From Rhodocyclaceae bacterium (GTDB lineage Bacteria; Pseudomonadota; Gammaproteobacteria; Burkholderiales; Rhodocyclaceae): a stretch of DNA of 38,727 bases. Numbering within the stretch: position 1 is the stretch's first letter; the number at the start of each line of letters is the position of its first letter. A program made the position numbers and the translations under genes. Shown piece by piece: positions 1-9,328 of the stretch. The stretch is from the NCBI GenBank assembly GCA_025353195.1, contig JANXRC010000244.1:1-38727 (forward strand), written 5' to 3'. Under the pieces are notes generated by a model, which made no database searches, was not told the origin of the DNA, and saw only the letters and a list, made by a program, of their open reading frames with translations.

Positions 1-159
1 ATCGCTGCCTCGTCCGGCATAGGCGCGCTCCAGTTCGGAGAGGTCAAGCCCTTCGACCACATCCACGACGTACCGCGCCAAGTGCGATTCCGGCAACCAC
101 TCCTGCACCGACGGCGGCAGCAGGTAGTCCGTGTTTCGATCGATCGGGTGAAAGGCCAT
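1..159 (-). CDS. IS1182-like transposase, N-terminal part (cut by window edge)
   Basis: Only the first 53 codons are in the window. The ATG is at 157-159 and the frame is open to base 1. The peptide begins MAFHPIDRNTDYLLPPSVQ and continues with EWLPE, HLARYVV and LERAYAGRGS. These are hallmarks of the N-terminal DUF772-type domain of IS1182-like (IS5/IS4-superfamily, DDE) transposases, which cut and join the element's ends. The element reads away from dnaE2, so its upstream terminal repeat should lie between this ATG and dnaE2, within about 160-305. I cannot tell whether the transposase is complete because the rest is outside the window. The family call rests on remembered similarity; an IS4-like relative is the alternative. 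Confidence 0.8.
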   Translation of the reverse strand, partial: MAFHPIDRNTDYLLPPSVQEWLPESHLARYVVDVVEGLDLSELERAYAGRGSD

Positions 160-327
160 GGCAATCTTCTGGAAAATCAAGAGTTATGATTATAGCATAC
201 ATGCGGCAGGGATGGGAAAGCCCGACAGGCTGCTAGCGGGGTTGTCTCCGGTGCGCCCATTGGCTGATTTTGCCAGTTGTGGAGCTAAAGGGATACCCCA
301 TATGTAAACACAGTTATCGTTTCCGTC
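160..327. other. IS end and truncated 5' flank of dnaE2
   Basis: This 168-bp stretch holds no gene. Its left part must be the non-coding end of the IS element and its right part the remaining dnaE2 upstream DNA. The border cannot be fixed without the element's other end; GGGATACCCC at 291-300 is a plausible tip. No Shine-Dalgarno sequence is visible before the dnaE2 ATG. Confidence 0.45.
298..313 (+). promoter_or_regulatory. Possible half-destroyed LexA (SOS) box
   Basis: The 16-mer CCATATGTAAACACAG keeps the right half of a LexA operator (consensus CTGT-N8-ACAG) and the AT-rich centre, but has CCAT in place of CTGT. It ends 14 bases before the dnaE2 ATG. DnaE2 genes are usually SOS-controlled, so this may be an operator damaged by the adjacent IS insertion. 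Chance similarity is a real alternative. Confidence 0.2.
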
Positions 328-3300
328 ATGACACCCCTGCCGGCCTACACCGAACTCCACTGCCTTTCCAACTTCAGTTTCCTGCGTGGCGCGTCGCACG
401 CCGAGGAGCTGGTGGCACGGGCCGTGCGGCTGGGCTACACGGCTCTGGCGATCACCGACGAATGCAGCTTCGCCGGCAGCGTGCGTGCGCATCTGGCGGC
501 GCGGGCTGCGGCGCTGCAACTGATCCACGGCACCGAGCTGCGCCTCGCCTGCGGCATGAAGCTGGTGCTGCTGGCGCAGAATCGCGCCGGCTACGGCAAT
601 CTTTCGGCGCTGGTGACACTCGGTCGTCGGCGCGCGGGGAAAGGTGCCTACCATCTGACGCGCAACGATCTTGCCGGCTGGGATGGCGGCGGCGTGCCGG
701 ATTGCCTGGCGCTGTGGGTTCCAGAGGCTGTGCCAGGAGTCGGCGCTGGTGATACGGTGACCTGGCTGGGCGAACACTTCGCCGGTCGCGCCTGGATCGC
801 CTTCGAGCGGCATCTGCGGCCCGACGATCGCGACCGCCTGGCGCACCTGCGCGAACTGGCGGCAGCGACGCATCTGCCGCTGGTCGCCACCGGCGACGTG
901 CACATGCATGTACGTTCGCGGCGTCCGCTGCAGGATGTGCTCGCCGCCTTGCGCCTCAACACCACGGTGGCGGCGGCCGGCGCTGCACTGTTTGCCAATG
1001 GCGAGCGCCACCTGCGTTCGCGTTTGGCGCTGGCGCGGCTGTATCCGCCCGAGCTGCTGGCCGAGACGGTGAAGATCGCCGCACGCTGCGATTTCTCATT
1101 CGACCAACTGCGCTATGAATATCCGGAAGAAGTCGTGCCGGCAGGTGAAACACCGGACTCCTGGCTGCGGCAGTTGACCACAGACGGCCTCGCGCAGCGC
1201 TATCCGGCCGGCGTGCCGGACAAGGTGCTGGCGCAGGTCGAACACGAACTGCGGCTGATAGCCGAGATGACCTATGCGCCGTATTTTCTGACGGTCCATG
1301 ACATCGTCGCCTGGGCGCGCGGACAGGGCATCCTGTGCCAGGGGCGCGGCTCGGCGGCGAATTCGGCGGTGTGCTACGCGCTGCATGTCACCGAAGTCGA
1401 TCCGGCGCGCGCCGCCATGCTGTTCGGGCGCTTCGTCTCCAGGGAACGCAACGAGCCGCCGGATATCGACGTCGATTTCGAACATCAGCGGCGCGAGGAA
1501 GTCATCCAGTACATCTATGCCAAATACGGTCGCGAACGCGCGGCGCTGGCCGCCGCCGTGATCACCTACCGCACCCGCAGCGCGTTGCGCGACGCCGGGC
1601 GGGCGCTGGGCTTTCCGCTGGCGGCCATTGATCGCCTCGCCGGCAATCTGGCGTGGTGGGAAAGGCGCGACGAACTGCCGCAGCGCTTTGCCGAGGCCGG
1701 GCTCGACCCGGAACAGCCGAAGGTGCAGCGCTGGCTGGCGATTTCACAAATGCTGATTGGCTTTCCGCGCCATTTGTCGCAGCATGTCGGCGGCTTCGTC
1801 ATCGCGCGCTCGCGGCTGGATCGCCTGGTGCCGGTGGAAAATGCCGCGATGCCCGAGCGCACCGTGATCCAGTGGGACAAGGATGACATCGATGCGCTGG
1901 GCCTGATGAAAGTCGATGTGCTGGCGCTGGGCATGCTCAGCGCGATTCGCCGCATGCTGGCCGAAGTGGAGCGGCGACACGGCAGGCCGTTCGCGCTGGG
2001 CGACGTGCCGGCCGAGGATGCGGCCACCTACGCCATGGTTTCGCGGGCCGATACGGTCGGCGTGTTCCAGGTCGAATCGCGGGCGCAGATGGCCATGCTG
2101 CCGCGCCTGCGGCCGGCCTGCTTCTACGACCTGGTGATCGAAGTGGCGCTGGTGCGCCCGGGGCCGATCCAGGGCAACATGGTGCATCCCTACCTGCGTC
2201 GGCGGCAGGGCCTCGAGCCGGTCAGCTACCCGTCGGAAGCCGTGCGCGACGTGCTCGAGCGTACCCTGGGCATACCGATCTTCCAGGAACAGGCGATGCA
2301 GATCGCCATCGTCGCCGCCGGCTTCACGCCCGGCGAAGCGGATCAACTGCGCCGCGCCATGGCGGCGTGGAAGCGCAAGGGAGGGCTGGCGCCGTTTCGC
2401 GACATGCTGCTCGAAGGCATGCGCAGCCGCGGCTATGCCGATGAATTCGCCGAGGCGCTGTACCGCCAGATCGAAGGTTTTGGCGAGTACGGCTTTCCCG
2501 AATCCCACGCGGCCAGTTTTGCGCTGCTGGTGTATGTCTCGGCCTGGCTCAAGCGCCACGAACCGGCAGCTTTTCTGGTTGGGCTGCTGAACTCGCAGCC
2601 GATGGGCTTCTATTCCGCCTCGCAACTGGTGCAGGATGCACGCCGTCACGGCGTCGAAGTGCGGCCGGTGGATGTCACGGCGAGCGAATGGGAAAGCGCG
2701 CTGGAAGGCCAGCTTGCCAGCGTCCGCCTCGGCTTGCATCAGGTGCGTAGCTTTGCCGCAGCGGCTGGCAGCCGCATTGTCGTGGCGCGCACGGCGGCGC
2801 CCTTTGTCGATCTTGCCGATCTGGCCAGGCGCGCCGGCCTGGCCCGTGCCGATCTCGACGCGCTGGCTGCTGCCGGTGCGCTGGTGCATCTGGCCGGGCA
2901 TCGGCGCCAGGCGGCGTGGGCGGCGGCAGCGATTCCTTTGCAACGCGATCTGTTTTCTGGTGTCGCCTTGCGCGAAGATGCAGTTGCCTTTGCCGCACCG
3001 CGCGAGGGTGAAGACATTGCCGCCGATTACTGCAGCCTCGGCCTCACCCTCGGCCGCCATCCGCTGGCACTGCTGCGCACGCGGCTGGCGGCGAAGCGCT
3101 ACCTGTCGGCGATGGACTTGCGCGAGCGCGGCAACAACGCCGTGGTGCGCTGCGCCGGCATCGTCACCTGTCGTCAGCGGCCGGGCACGGCCAGCGGCGT
3201 CATCTTTCTCACGCTGGAAGACGAAACCGGCTGCGCCAACGTGGTGGTGTTCAAGGATGTGGCGTCCCGCCAGCGCCGACTCCTGCTCGGCAGCCGGCTA

Positions 3301-3432
3301 CTGGGCGTGGCCGGACAGTTGCAGCGCGAAGGCGAGGGCGAACATGCCGTGGTGCATCTGATCGCCCGGCGCCTGTTCGATCACAGCGAGCTGCTCGGGC
3401 GCCTGGTGACGGCGAGCCGGGATTTTTGCTGA
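328..3432 (+). CDS. dnaE2: Error-prone DNA polymerase III alpha-type subunit DnaE2
   Basis: A 1034-aa C-family polymerase, the usual DnaE2 length and shorter than replicative DnaE. It opens with a PHP domain ([18 protein letters not shown]). The palm carries [13 protein letters not shown] near residues 378-388 and [10 protein letters not shown] near 527, which supply the catalytic aspartates. The helix-hairpin-helix and OB-fold regions follow, with [12 protein letters not shown] and an OB-like segment from about residue 940. DnaE2 normally acts with ImuA and ImuB in damage-induced mutagenic translesion synthesis and is usually the last gene of imuA-imuB-dnaE2. Here an IS lies immediately upstream and neither imu gene is visible. 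The ATG at 328 has no clear ribosome binding site, which fits a gene once translated by coupling to imuB. The frame is intact, so the protein could still function if transcribed. Confidence 0.95.
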   Translation: MTPLPAYTELHCLSNFSFLRGASHAEELVARAVRLGYTALAITDECSFAGSVRAHLAARAAALQLIHGTELRLACGMKLVLLAQNRAGYGNLSALVTLGRRRAGKGAYHLTRNDLAGWDGGGVPDCLALWVPEAVPGVGAGDTVTWLGEHFAGRAWIAFERHLRPDDRDRLAHLRELAAATHLPLVATGDVHMHVRSRRPLQDVLAALRLNTTVAAAGAALFANGERHLRSRLALARLYPPELLAETVKIAARCDFSFDQLRYEYPEEVVPAGETPDSWLRQLTTDGLAQRYPAGVPDKVLAQVEHELRLIAEMTYAPYFLTVHDIVAWARGQGILCQGRGSAANSAVCYALHVTEVDPARAAMLFGRFVSRERNEPPDIDVDFEHQRREEVIQYIYAKYGRERAALAAAVITYRTRSALRDAGRALGFPLAAIDRLAGNLAWWERRDELPQRFAEAGLDPEQPKVQRWLAISQMLIGFPRHLSQHVGGFVIARSRLDRLVPVENAAMPERTVIQWDKDDIDALGLMKVDVLALGMLSAIRRMLAEVERRHGRPFALGDVPAEDAATYAMVSRADTVGVFQVESRAQMAMLPRLRPACFYDLVIEVALVRPGPIQGNMVHPYLRRRQGLEPVSYPSEAVRDVLERTLGIPIFQEQAMQIAIVAAGFTPGEADQLRRAMAAWKRKGGLAPFRDMLLEGMRSRGYADEFAEALYRQIEGFGEYGFPESHAASFALLVYVSAWLKRHEPAAFLVGLLNSQPMGFYSASQLVQDARRHGVEVRPVDVTASEWESALEGQLASVRLGLHQVRSFAAAAGSRIVVARTAAPFVDLADLARRAGLARADLDALAAAGALVHLAGHRRQAAWAAAAIPLQRDLFSGVALREDAVAFAAPREGEDIAADYCSLGLTLGRHPLALLRTRLAAKRYLSAMDLRERGNNAVVRCAGIVTCRQRPGTASGVIFLTLEDETGCANVVVFKDVASRQRRLLLGSRLLGVAGQLQREGEGEHAVVHLIARRLFDHSELLGRLVTASRDFC

Positions 3433-3577
3433 GCGGAAATATGGCCTCCGGATTGCGATTGACCGACACCGAACTCTCGTGCAACAAAATGCGATTACAA
3501 ACTCAATTTAGATTTAAAGTGTCAATGGTCAACCCCCGGCGGCGGTAAGCCAAACCACCGGTTGTAATGGAGACGGA

Positions 3578-4174
3578 ATGGAAGACGTCGCAAGTTTCGA
3601 GGCTTTATCGCGATTTACAAAAGCGCTCTCGGTTGCTCTGCACGAACGCGACCCTTACACACGCTTGCATTGCGACCGGGTTGATCTCCTCGCCTGCGAG
3701 CTCGGGATTGCCTGCGGCCTGTCCGCAACCGACGTCATCATGCTGCGCATCGGCTCTGTCTTGCACGACATCGGCAAGATAGGTATCTCGGACAGCGTCC
3801 TGTTAAAGCCTGCGCGCCTCGATCAGGCCGAATGGGCAGAGATAACAACCCATTCCATCCGGGGCCAGCGCATCGTATGCGCCACGCAGCTGCCGAATGC
3901 GGCGGAGATTGGCACCATCATCCGCCACCACCATGAGTACCTTAACGGCGCCGGTTATCCCGACGGCCTGGCCGGGGAAAGCATTCCTCTGCTTTCCCGC
4001 ATCCTGTCGATCGCTGACAGTTATGACGCGATGGCTACGCCGCGCATTTACCAAAGCGCCAGGAACCATGCCGAAATCATGGAAATATTGCGCTCCGAGG
4101 AAAACATCAAATTCGATCCGTTCATATTTCGCAAGTTCACCGAAGTCATTGAGCAAAGCTCTTGTCGTGCGTAA
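3578..4174 (+). CDS. Stand-alone HD-GYP domain protein (putative cyclic-di-GMP phosphodiesterase)
   Basis: This 198-aa protein is essentially one HD-GYP domain with no receiver, PAS or membrane segment. Visible motifs are HDIGKIG with the HD pair at H63-D64, the histidine in THSIRGQ (H92), RHHHE (116-120), NGAGYPDG with GYP at 126-128, and IADSYDAM (145-152). All the metal-binding positions expected of an active HD-GYP enzyme appear present. The family hydrolyses cyclic di-GMP, usually to GMP. The start is the ATG after GGAGACGGA at 3568-3576. A single-domain HD-GYP is likely to be controlled by a partner; the small Cys-motif gene 83 bases downstream on the same strand is one candidate. Substrate specificity is inferred from the family only. 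Confidence 0.85.
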   Translation: MEDVASFEALSRFTKALSVALHERDPYTRLHCDRVDLLACELGIACGLSATDVIMLRIGSVLHDIGKIGISDSVLLKPARLDQAEWAEITTHSIRGQRIVCATQLPNAAEIGTIIRHHHEYLNGAGYPDGLAGESIPLLSRILSIADSYDAMATPRIYQSARNHAEIMEILRSEENIKFDPFIFRKFTEVIEQSSCRA

Positions 4175-4257
4175 TGCGAGATGCCCGACGATGAGAGGCC
4201 TCCTGCCTGTGAGCGCTGTCGGCGCGGAGCTTCTCTGTTTTTCGACAGGTGAATGCC

Positions 4258-4611
4258 ATGGTTGAGCATGTCAAGGCGTGGCAGTGCATCGGCTGCGGAA
4301 AAATTGAGGCGCCGCAGACGTGCGTCGGCATTTGCCAGGACCGCAAGGTGGAGTTCGTCTACGCAGTCGAATACGAGGAGACACTGGCTGCTCTGAAGCT
4401 GGAGCGTACCCGGGAGAAAGTTCTCGAAACACTGGTTCGCCAGTTGGCATCGACGACACCGACCAAGGGCGGATGGGAACGTTCCTACCGGGCCATGCAG
4501 GATCAGGCGCGCCAGATTCTGGCGGCGCTCGCGAAAGACGGCCACGATGCCGTCAACACCGGTGATGGCAACCCAAGCGGTGCCGGCGAGACCCCACTCG
4601 CATCGACCTGA
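4258..4611 (+). CDS. Small protein with N-terminal four-cysteine motif, function unknown
   Basis: This 117-aa protein is not one I recognise. Its N-terminus has C10-x2-C13-x8-C22-x3-C26, a spacing that could bind zinc or another metal. A long charged, probably helical region follows (ETLAALKLERTREKV, SYRAMQDQARQIL), and the tail is low-complexity and rich in G, T and P. I chose the ATG at 4258 because AGG at 4247-4249 sits eight bases before it; the GTG at 4249 would add three residues. It follows the HD-GYP gene on the same strand and could be co-transcribed, and its stop is 32 bases from the convergent AMP-ligase gene. No signal peptide or membrane segment is apparent. Confidence 0.6.
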   Translation: MVEHVKAWQCIGCGKIEAPQTCVGICQDRKVEFVYAVEYEETLAALKLERTREKVLETLVRQLASTTPTKGGWERSYRAMQDQARQILAALAKDGHDAVNTGDGNPSGAGETPLAST

Positions 4612-4643
4612 TCACCGGAGCATCAGGTTCAAGAAACTTGCCG

Positions 4644-6176
4644 TCACGAAGAACCGGTATTGCCCGACTCGGCCAGCAGTTCGCGCAGCCGGGTCTTCAG
4701 CACCTTGCCGGTATTGTTCTTCGGCAGGGCCTCGACGACGACATAGCGCTTCGGCCGCTTGAAGCGGGCGATGTTGTCCAGGCACAGGGCGTCGAGCGCG
4801 GCGCTGTCGGGTGGATTCCCGCGGGGGACGATGAAAGCGATCACGATCTCGCCCCATTCGGGATCGGCCTGGCCCACTACCGAGACCTCGCTTACCCCCG
4901 GATGGCGCAGCAGCACTTCCTCGACTTCGCGCGGGTAGATGTTGGAGCCGCCCGAGATGATCACGTCCTTGCTGCGGTCTTTCAGCGTCAGGAAGCCATC
5001 TTCGTCCATGCTGCCGACATCCCCCGTATGCAGCCAGCCGCCGCGCAAAGTTTCGGCGCTGGCGGCGGGATTGTTCCAGTAGCCGGTCATCACCACATCA
5101 CCGCGCACCAGGATCTCGCCGATCTCTCCGCCGGGCAGCGGCCGGTCGTCCGCGTCCGCGACCCTGACCTCGACTCCGGTGAAGGCATGGCCTACCGAGG
5201 CCAGGCGCTGCTCGTAGCGCGGATGCGCGGTATCGGCATGGAAGGCCTTGTCCATGCAGGTGATGGTCATCGGCGATTCGCCCTGTCCATAGATTTGCAC
5301 CAGCTTGAAGCCAAAGCGCTGCAGCGCCGCCTTGCAGTCGGCCACGTACATCGGTCCGCCGCCATAAACGATGGTCTTGAGCCCGGAGGTATCGGCATCG
5401 TCCGGGTGATCGACCAGACGTTTCACCATGGTCGGCGCGGCGAACATCGTCACACCGCGGTGCGCCTGCAGCAGCGCGTAGATTTCGGCCGGATCGAAGC
5501 CGCCCGATTCGGGTACCACGTTGAGTCCGGCGTGCGCGACGTGGGGCAGCATGTAAAAGCCCGAGCCGTGCGACATCGGTGCGGCGTGGATGATGGCGTC
5601 GCCGGGGGCGATGGTGTCCACGTCGGCCAAATAGTTGAGGATTGCCGCCATCGCGTTGCGATGGGTCAGGGTCACGCCCTTGGGCCGGCCGGTGGTGCCG
5701 CTGGTATAGAACAGCCAGGCCGCATCGTCCGCTGTGCGCGATGCGACCGGCATCGGTGCGGCGGCGCACAGCCGTGCGTATTCCGGCCCGTCCACGTCGA
5801 TCACCTGCTCCAGGCCGGCCACGGCAAGCGGGGCGAGCGCAGCGTAGAGGTCGGCGGTGGCGAAGCACAGGCGTGCGCCGCTGTCGGTAAGGATGAATTC
5901 CAGTTCCTTCGGGTGCAGCTTGGCGTTGATTGGCACTACGGCCAGGCCCGCGTGCCAGCAGGCGAACATCAGCTCGACGTACTGCGGGCAGTTCTTCATC
6001 ACCAGGCCGACCCGTTCATCGGGCTGCAGCCGCGCCGCCAGGCCGGCGGCAAGGCGGCCGACACGCAAGGCCAGTTCGGCATAGCTCGCCAGCAGGCGCT
6101 TGCCGCTGGCGAGCGCTGGCCGTTGCGGATGGACGTGGGCCGCGCGTAAAAGCAGTTGGGCGATGTTTATGCTCAT
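4644..6176 (-). CDS. Acyl-CoA synthetase-like AMP-dependent ligase
   Basis: This 510-aa member of the ANL superfamily activates a carboxylic acid as acyl-AMP and then, probably, as the CoA thioester. The phosphate-binding motif YTSGTTGRPKG is at 157-167. Then come YGGGPM, the YGQGE adenine-binding motif (often YGxTE), GGWLHTGD, the hinge KDVIISGGSNIYPREVEE, and NNTGK with the catalytic lysine at K491. The length is normal for fatty or aromatic acid-CoA ligases. Nothing in the sequence fixes the substrate; medium-chain acyl or aromatic acids are both possible. It stands alone on the minus strand, divergent from the TAXI gene with 89 bases between the start codons. Confidence 0.88.
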   Translation of the reverse strand: MSINIAQLLLRAAHVHPQRPALASGKRLLASYAELALRVGRLAAGLAARLQPDERVGLVMKNCPQYVELMFACWHAGLAVVPINAKLHPKELEFILTDSGARLCFATADLYAALAPLAVAGLEQVIDVDGPEYARLCAAAPMPVASRTADDAAWLFYTSGTTGRPKGVTLTHRNAMAAILNYLADVDTIAPGDAIIHAAPMSHGSGFYMLPHVAHAGLNVVPESGGFDPAEIYALLQAHRGVTMFAAPTMVKRLVDHPDDADTSGLKTIVYGGGPMYVADCKAALQRFGFKLVQIYGQGESPMTITCMDKAFHADTAHPRYEQRLASVGHAFTGVEVRVADADDRPLPGGEIGEILVRGDVVMTGYWNNPAASAETLRGGWLHTGDVGSMDEDGFLTLKDRSKDVIISGGSNIYPREVEEVLLRHPGVSEVSVVGQADPEWGEIVIAFIVPRGNPPDSAALDALCLDNIARFKRPKRYVVVEALPKNNTGKVLKTRLRELLAESGNTGSS

Positions 6177-6265
6177 GGTTCAGAATGTAGCAAATTTCCG
6201 CTGGTCTTCGCATGGCCTGTTCAATTGACTGCGAAGATTGCGAATTCAAACAAGGGAGGGGCTTG

Positions 6266-7228
6266 ATGACGTCGTCGCGAGTTCTCGTCTGGCGGACACT
6301 CTGTCTGCTGGTCATGCTGCTCGCGCTGCCGGCGCAAGGGCAGCAGCGCGTCAGCCTCGTTCTCGGCACGGCGACCACCGGCGGCGGCTTCGAGGTCTAT
6401 GGCGAAGCGCTGGCCAGGACCATCGCCGTAGTCGATCCACTGTTGGTCGTCGAGCCGCGGAAGACGGCCGGCAGCCTGGCGAACGTCGCCCTGCTCAAGG
6501 CCGGCGAGATCGACCTCGCGCTGGTACAGGGTGAAGCTGCGCACGAAGCCTTCACGGCAAATGCCGGCAAGGATTCAAAGTTGCGTATCGTCGCCGCGAT
6601 GTATCCCACCGCCGGCATGTTCGTCGTGCGCGCCGACAGCCCTTACCGGAGCATCGACGATCTGCGGGGGCAGGCGATCGTGTTCGGCGCACGCAGCTCA
6701 GGCCTGGTGACGCTGGCGCGCTATGTGCTCGACGGGATCGGACTCGACATGGACCGGGATTTCGTCCCGATCCTGCTCGACCGCGCCGGCGACGGACCGG
6801 CCCTGCTACGCGACGGTCGCGTCGCGGCGCTGTGGGGTGGTGGCAGCGGCTGGCCGGTCTTCGTTGCCGCGATGGCGGCGCCCGGGGGCGGACGCTTCAT
6901 CGCGCCAAACAGGGACCAGATCGCGCAGATCCGTGCGCGCTATCCTTTCCTGCAGGTGCAGACACTGCCGTCCGATACTTTTCCGGGACAGACTACGGCG
7001 GTCGAGTCGGTCGGTTCGTGGAGTTTCATCCTGGCCCGGCAGACTCTGCCTGACGGTCTCGTATATCGCTTCTGCCGTGCGCTCCATCGCGGCCAGGCGC
7101 AGTTCGCCGAACGCCTGCCGCAGGCGCGCGAGACGACGGTGGAAAATACCGTCGCCGCATTGACGCGCCGCGAATGGCTGCATCCGGGGGCCCTGCGCTA
7201 TCTGGAAGAGACTGGCGCGCTGCGCTGA
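6266..7228 (+). CDS. TAXI-family TRAP transporter solute-binding protein
   Basis: This is a 320-aa periplasmic protein. It has a signal peptide (positive N-terminus, then LCLLVMLLALPAQG, cleavage near residue 25) and the TAXI features LGTATTGGGFEVYGEALA, KTAGSLANVALLKAGEIDLALVQGEAA and SIDDLRGQAIVFGARSSG. TAXI proteins capture small acids such as glutamate or other carboxylates and deliver them to a TRAP DctQM permease. No permease gene is in this window, so the protein is an orphan here and may serve a distant transporter or a sensory role. The start at 6266 follows GGGAGGGG at 6255-6262 and gives a clean signal peptide; an ATG at 6212 would add 18 residues without a signal-like start. Confidence 0.85.
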   Translation: MTSSRVLVWRTLCLLVMLLALPAQGQQRVSLVLGTATTGGGFEVYGEALARTIAVVDPLLVVEPRKTAGSLANVALLKAGEIDLALVQGEAAHEAFTANAGKDSKLRIVAAMYPTAGMFVVRADSPYRSIDDLRGQAIVFGARSSGLVTLARYVLDGIGLDMDRDFVPILLDRAGDGPALLRDGRVAALWGGGSGWPVFVAAMAAPGGGRFIAPNRDQIAQIRARYPFLQVQTLPSDTFPGQTTAVESVGSWSFILARQTLPDGLVYRFCRALHRGQAQFAERLPQARETTVENTVAALTRREWLHPGALRYLEETGALR

Positions 7229-7318
7229 GCGCGCCTCACCGCCTCCGGTGGTACGTGATCGTCGAATCGGTGGGGATGTGCAGCGGGCTTTGCTACGTGG
7301 TCTGTAACCTGAACGACA

Positions 7319-7531
7319 TTACGCAGCCAATCCACCGCCGGATCCGTCTGCATGGCGCCACATCATGTTTTTCTTGGTACAGATGACCACCTGTCCGCAA
7401 GATGGACAGCTCGCCTGAAGTCCGGCCGCGATGGCGCTTTCGAGCGACTCCAGATCGCGGAAGGCGATGGGACAGGGGAAAACGGCCCGGCAGTGGCCGC
7501 ATCTGATTCTTACATCCGAAATTGCAGTCAT
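7319..7531 (-). CDS. Small zinc-ribbon protein downstream of soxB
   Basis: This 70-aa protein has two CxxC knuckles, CGHC near residues 11-14 and CPSC near 43-46, about 30 residues apart, as in a zinc ribbon. Between and after them are FPCPIAF, ESAIAAGLQ and KKNMMW. It has no signal peptide, so it is presumably cytoplasmic. It lies 47 bases after soxB on the same strand with no obvious terminator between them, so it is probably the last gene of the sox transcript. The ATG at 7529-7531 is the first sensible start; a purine-rich AGAGAGGA lies somewhat far upstream. Short proteins of this kind occur as unnamed conserved proteins in proteobacteria. A function in Sox maturation or regulation would be speculation. 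Confidence 0.65.
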   Translation of the reverse strand: MTAISDVRIRCGHCRAVFPCPIAFRDLESLESAIAAGLQASCPSCGQVVICTKKNMMWRHADGSGGGLAA

Positions 7532-7578
7532 GATGTTGGCGTTTCCATCCTCTCTTGCGGTGTTCCGCGACCGGCAAT

Positions 7579-9297
7579 TCAGGCGATACCTGGATTGCCC
7601 TTCATGCCAACCAGCTTCGGCACATTGACCTTGCGCGCGCTGACGGTTTTCTTGTCTCTCAGCCAGCGGCCGACGACGTCCCACACTGGTTCACCCTTAG
7701 CCGAGGGATCGACCGGCGCCCACCCGGCAACCTTGTAGACCTTGTCTGCCGCCATTGGCTTGTCATGCAGGCGCATGTCGGAAATGCGGCTTCCCGCCTT
7801 GGCGTTGGGGTCGCAGGTGTAGTTCATGCCGCCGACGCGCACCATGTCGCCGCCCTGCTGGTAGTAAGGGTCCGGGTTGTAGAGGTTGTCGGCGATGTCT
7901 TCGAGGATTTCCTTGACCCGCTCGCCCTTCATCTCGTTCAGGGTCGAGTAGGGATAGGTGATCGCGGTCTGATCCATCAGGTGTTCGAAGGTGATCGCGC
8001 TGCCCGGCAGCAGCGTCGTGCCCCAGCGGAATCCCGGCGAAAAGCCGATATCGGCGCCCTTCACGTCCATGATGGCATCGAGAATCAGTTGATCCCAGCT
8101 GCCGTTGAAATTGCCGCGCCGGTAAAGCAGACCTTCGGTTACGGCGAGTCTTTCTTCCAGCCTTGCCTTGTGCGGCGCGCGTACCTTGTCGATGTATCCG
8201 GCCATCTCGACGTCGGCCGGCAGCAGATTGGAGAAGATCGGCAGCAGCTTGTAATGGAAATCCTGAACCTTCCCGCCGCGTACATCGAAGTCGAGTACGG
8301 CAAGGAACTTGCCGTTGGAGCCGGCATTGGTGACCAGCGTCTGGCCGCCGGCATTCTTGATCGTGACCGGTTGCGGCACGCCGTCGTGCGTGTGGCCGCC
8401 GAGGATGGCGTCTATGCCGGTGACGCGGGCGGCCATCTTGAGGTCGACGTCCATGCCGTTGTGCGAAAGAAGGACGACGACTTTCGCGCCTTTGGCGCGC
8501 ACCTCGTCGACCATCTTCTGCATGTTTTCCTCCTGGATGCCGAAAGTCCAGTCGGCCATCATGTAGCGCGGGTTGGCGATCGGCGTGTAGGGAAAGGCCT
8601 GACCGATCACCGCGACTTGCACGCCATTCATTTCGCGCATCGCGTAGGGCGGGAACACCGGATCGCCGAAGTCGGTCGTCTTGATGTTCTGGGCGAGGAA
8701 ATCGATCTTGCCCTTGAGATCCTTGTCGACGATTTCCTGCACGCGCTTGTTACCCAGGGTGAATTCCCAGTGCGCCGACATCATGTCCACGCCAAGCAGC
8801 TTGCAGGCATCGACCATGTCCTGCCCCTGGCTCCATAGGGCGGTGGCGGAACCCTGCCAGGTATCGCCGCCGTCGAGCAGCAGCGCGCCCGGGCGCTGCG
8901 CGCGCAAGCGCTTGACCAGCGTGGCCAGATGCGCAAAGCCGCCGACCTTGCCGTAGGTCTTGGCGGCCTGGGTGAAATCGAGATAGGTAAAGGCATGCGC
9001 CTCGCGTGTTCCGGGCTTGATGTTGAATGCCTTGAGCAGGTGTTCGCCGACCAGATGCGGCGCTTTGCCCAGCGCCGTGCCAATGCCGAGATTGACGCTC
9101 GGCTCGCGAAACCAGATCGGCAGCAACTGGGCATGGCAGTCGGTGAAGTGCATGAAGTGCACGTTGCCGAACTTTGGCAGATCGTAAAGCGCGTCAGCGT
9201 TGCCGGCCGCGAGCAGCGGGCGTGCGTCCAGCGCAGCGCCTGCCACCGAGGCGGCGGCCAGCATCTGGAGGAATTCACGGCGGTTCATCGAGGACAT
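7579..9297 (-). CDS. soxB: SoxB, thiosulfohydrolase of the Sox system
   Basis: This 572-aa dimanganese enzyme of the periplasm hydrolyses the terminal sulfone of SoxY-bound cysteine S-thiosulfonate, releasing sulfate. It begins with a twin-arginine signal (MNRREFLQML then an Ala-rich stretch), consistent with Tat export. Metal-site motifs of the 5'-nucleotidase-like fold are FTDCHAQ (D53, H55), LDGGDTWQGS (D145), the SoxB-specific SAHWEFTLG (174-182), LLSHNG (H279) and GGHTHD (H302, H304). Length and motifs are those of a complete SoxB. The ATG at 9297 follows AAAAGG about eight bases upstream; the next ATG would remove three residues without loss of the Tat motif. It is the last classical gene of soxYZAXB. 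Confidence 0.97.
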   Translation of the reverse strand: MSSMNRREFLQMLAAASVAGAALDARPLLAAGNADALYDLPKFGNVHFMHFTDCHAQLLPIWFREPSVNLGIGTALGKAPHLVGEHLLKAFNIKPGTREAHAFTYLDFTQAAKTYGKVGGFAHLATLVKRLRAQRPGALLLDGGDTWQGSATALWSQGQDMVDACKLLGVDMMSAHWEFTLGNKRVQEIVDKDLKGKIDFLAQNIKTTDFGDPVFPPYAMREMNGVQVAVIGQAFPYTPIANPRYMMADWTFGIQEENMQKMVDEVRAKGAKVVVLLSHNGMDVDLKMAARVTGIDAILGGHTHDGVPQPVTIKNAGGQTLVTNAGSNGKFLAVLDFDVRGGKVQDFHYKLLPIFSNLLPADVEMAGYIDKVRAPHKARLEERLAVTEGLLYRRGNFNGSWDQLILDAIMDVKGADIGFSPGFRWGTTLLPGSAITFEHLMDQTAITYPYSTLNEMKGERVKEILEDIADNLYNPDPYYQQGGDMVRVGGMNYTCDPNAKAGSRISDMRLHDKPMAADKVYKVAGWAPVDPSAKGEPVWDVVGRWLRDKKTVSARKVNVPKLVGMKGNPGIA

Positions 9298-9328
9298 CGT
9301 GATACCTTTTGTGGAGCGATCATCGGTC

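Noticed and set aside
4638-6149. Long plus-strand frame opposite the AMP-ligase gene
   Set aside because: It is the antisense shadow of a clear ligase; the peptide is rich in His, Arg and Gly with no domain. Similar long antisense frames opposite soxB, dnaE2, secD and leuA were dismissed for the same reason.
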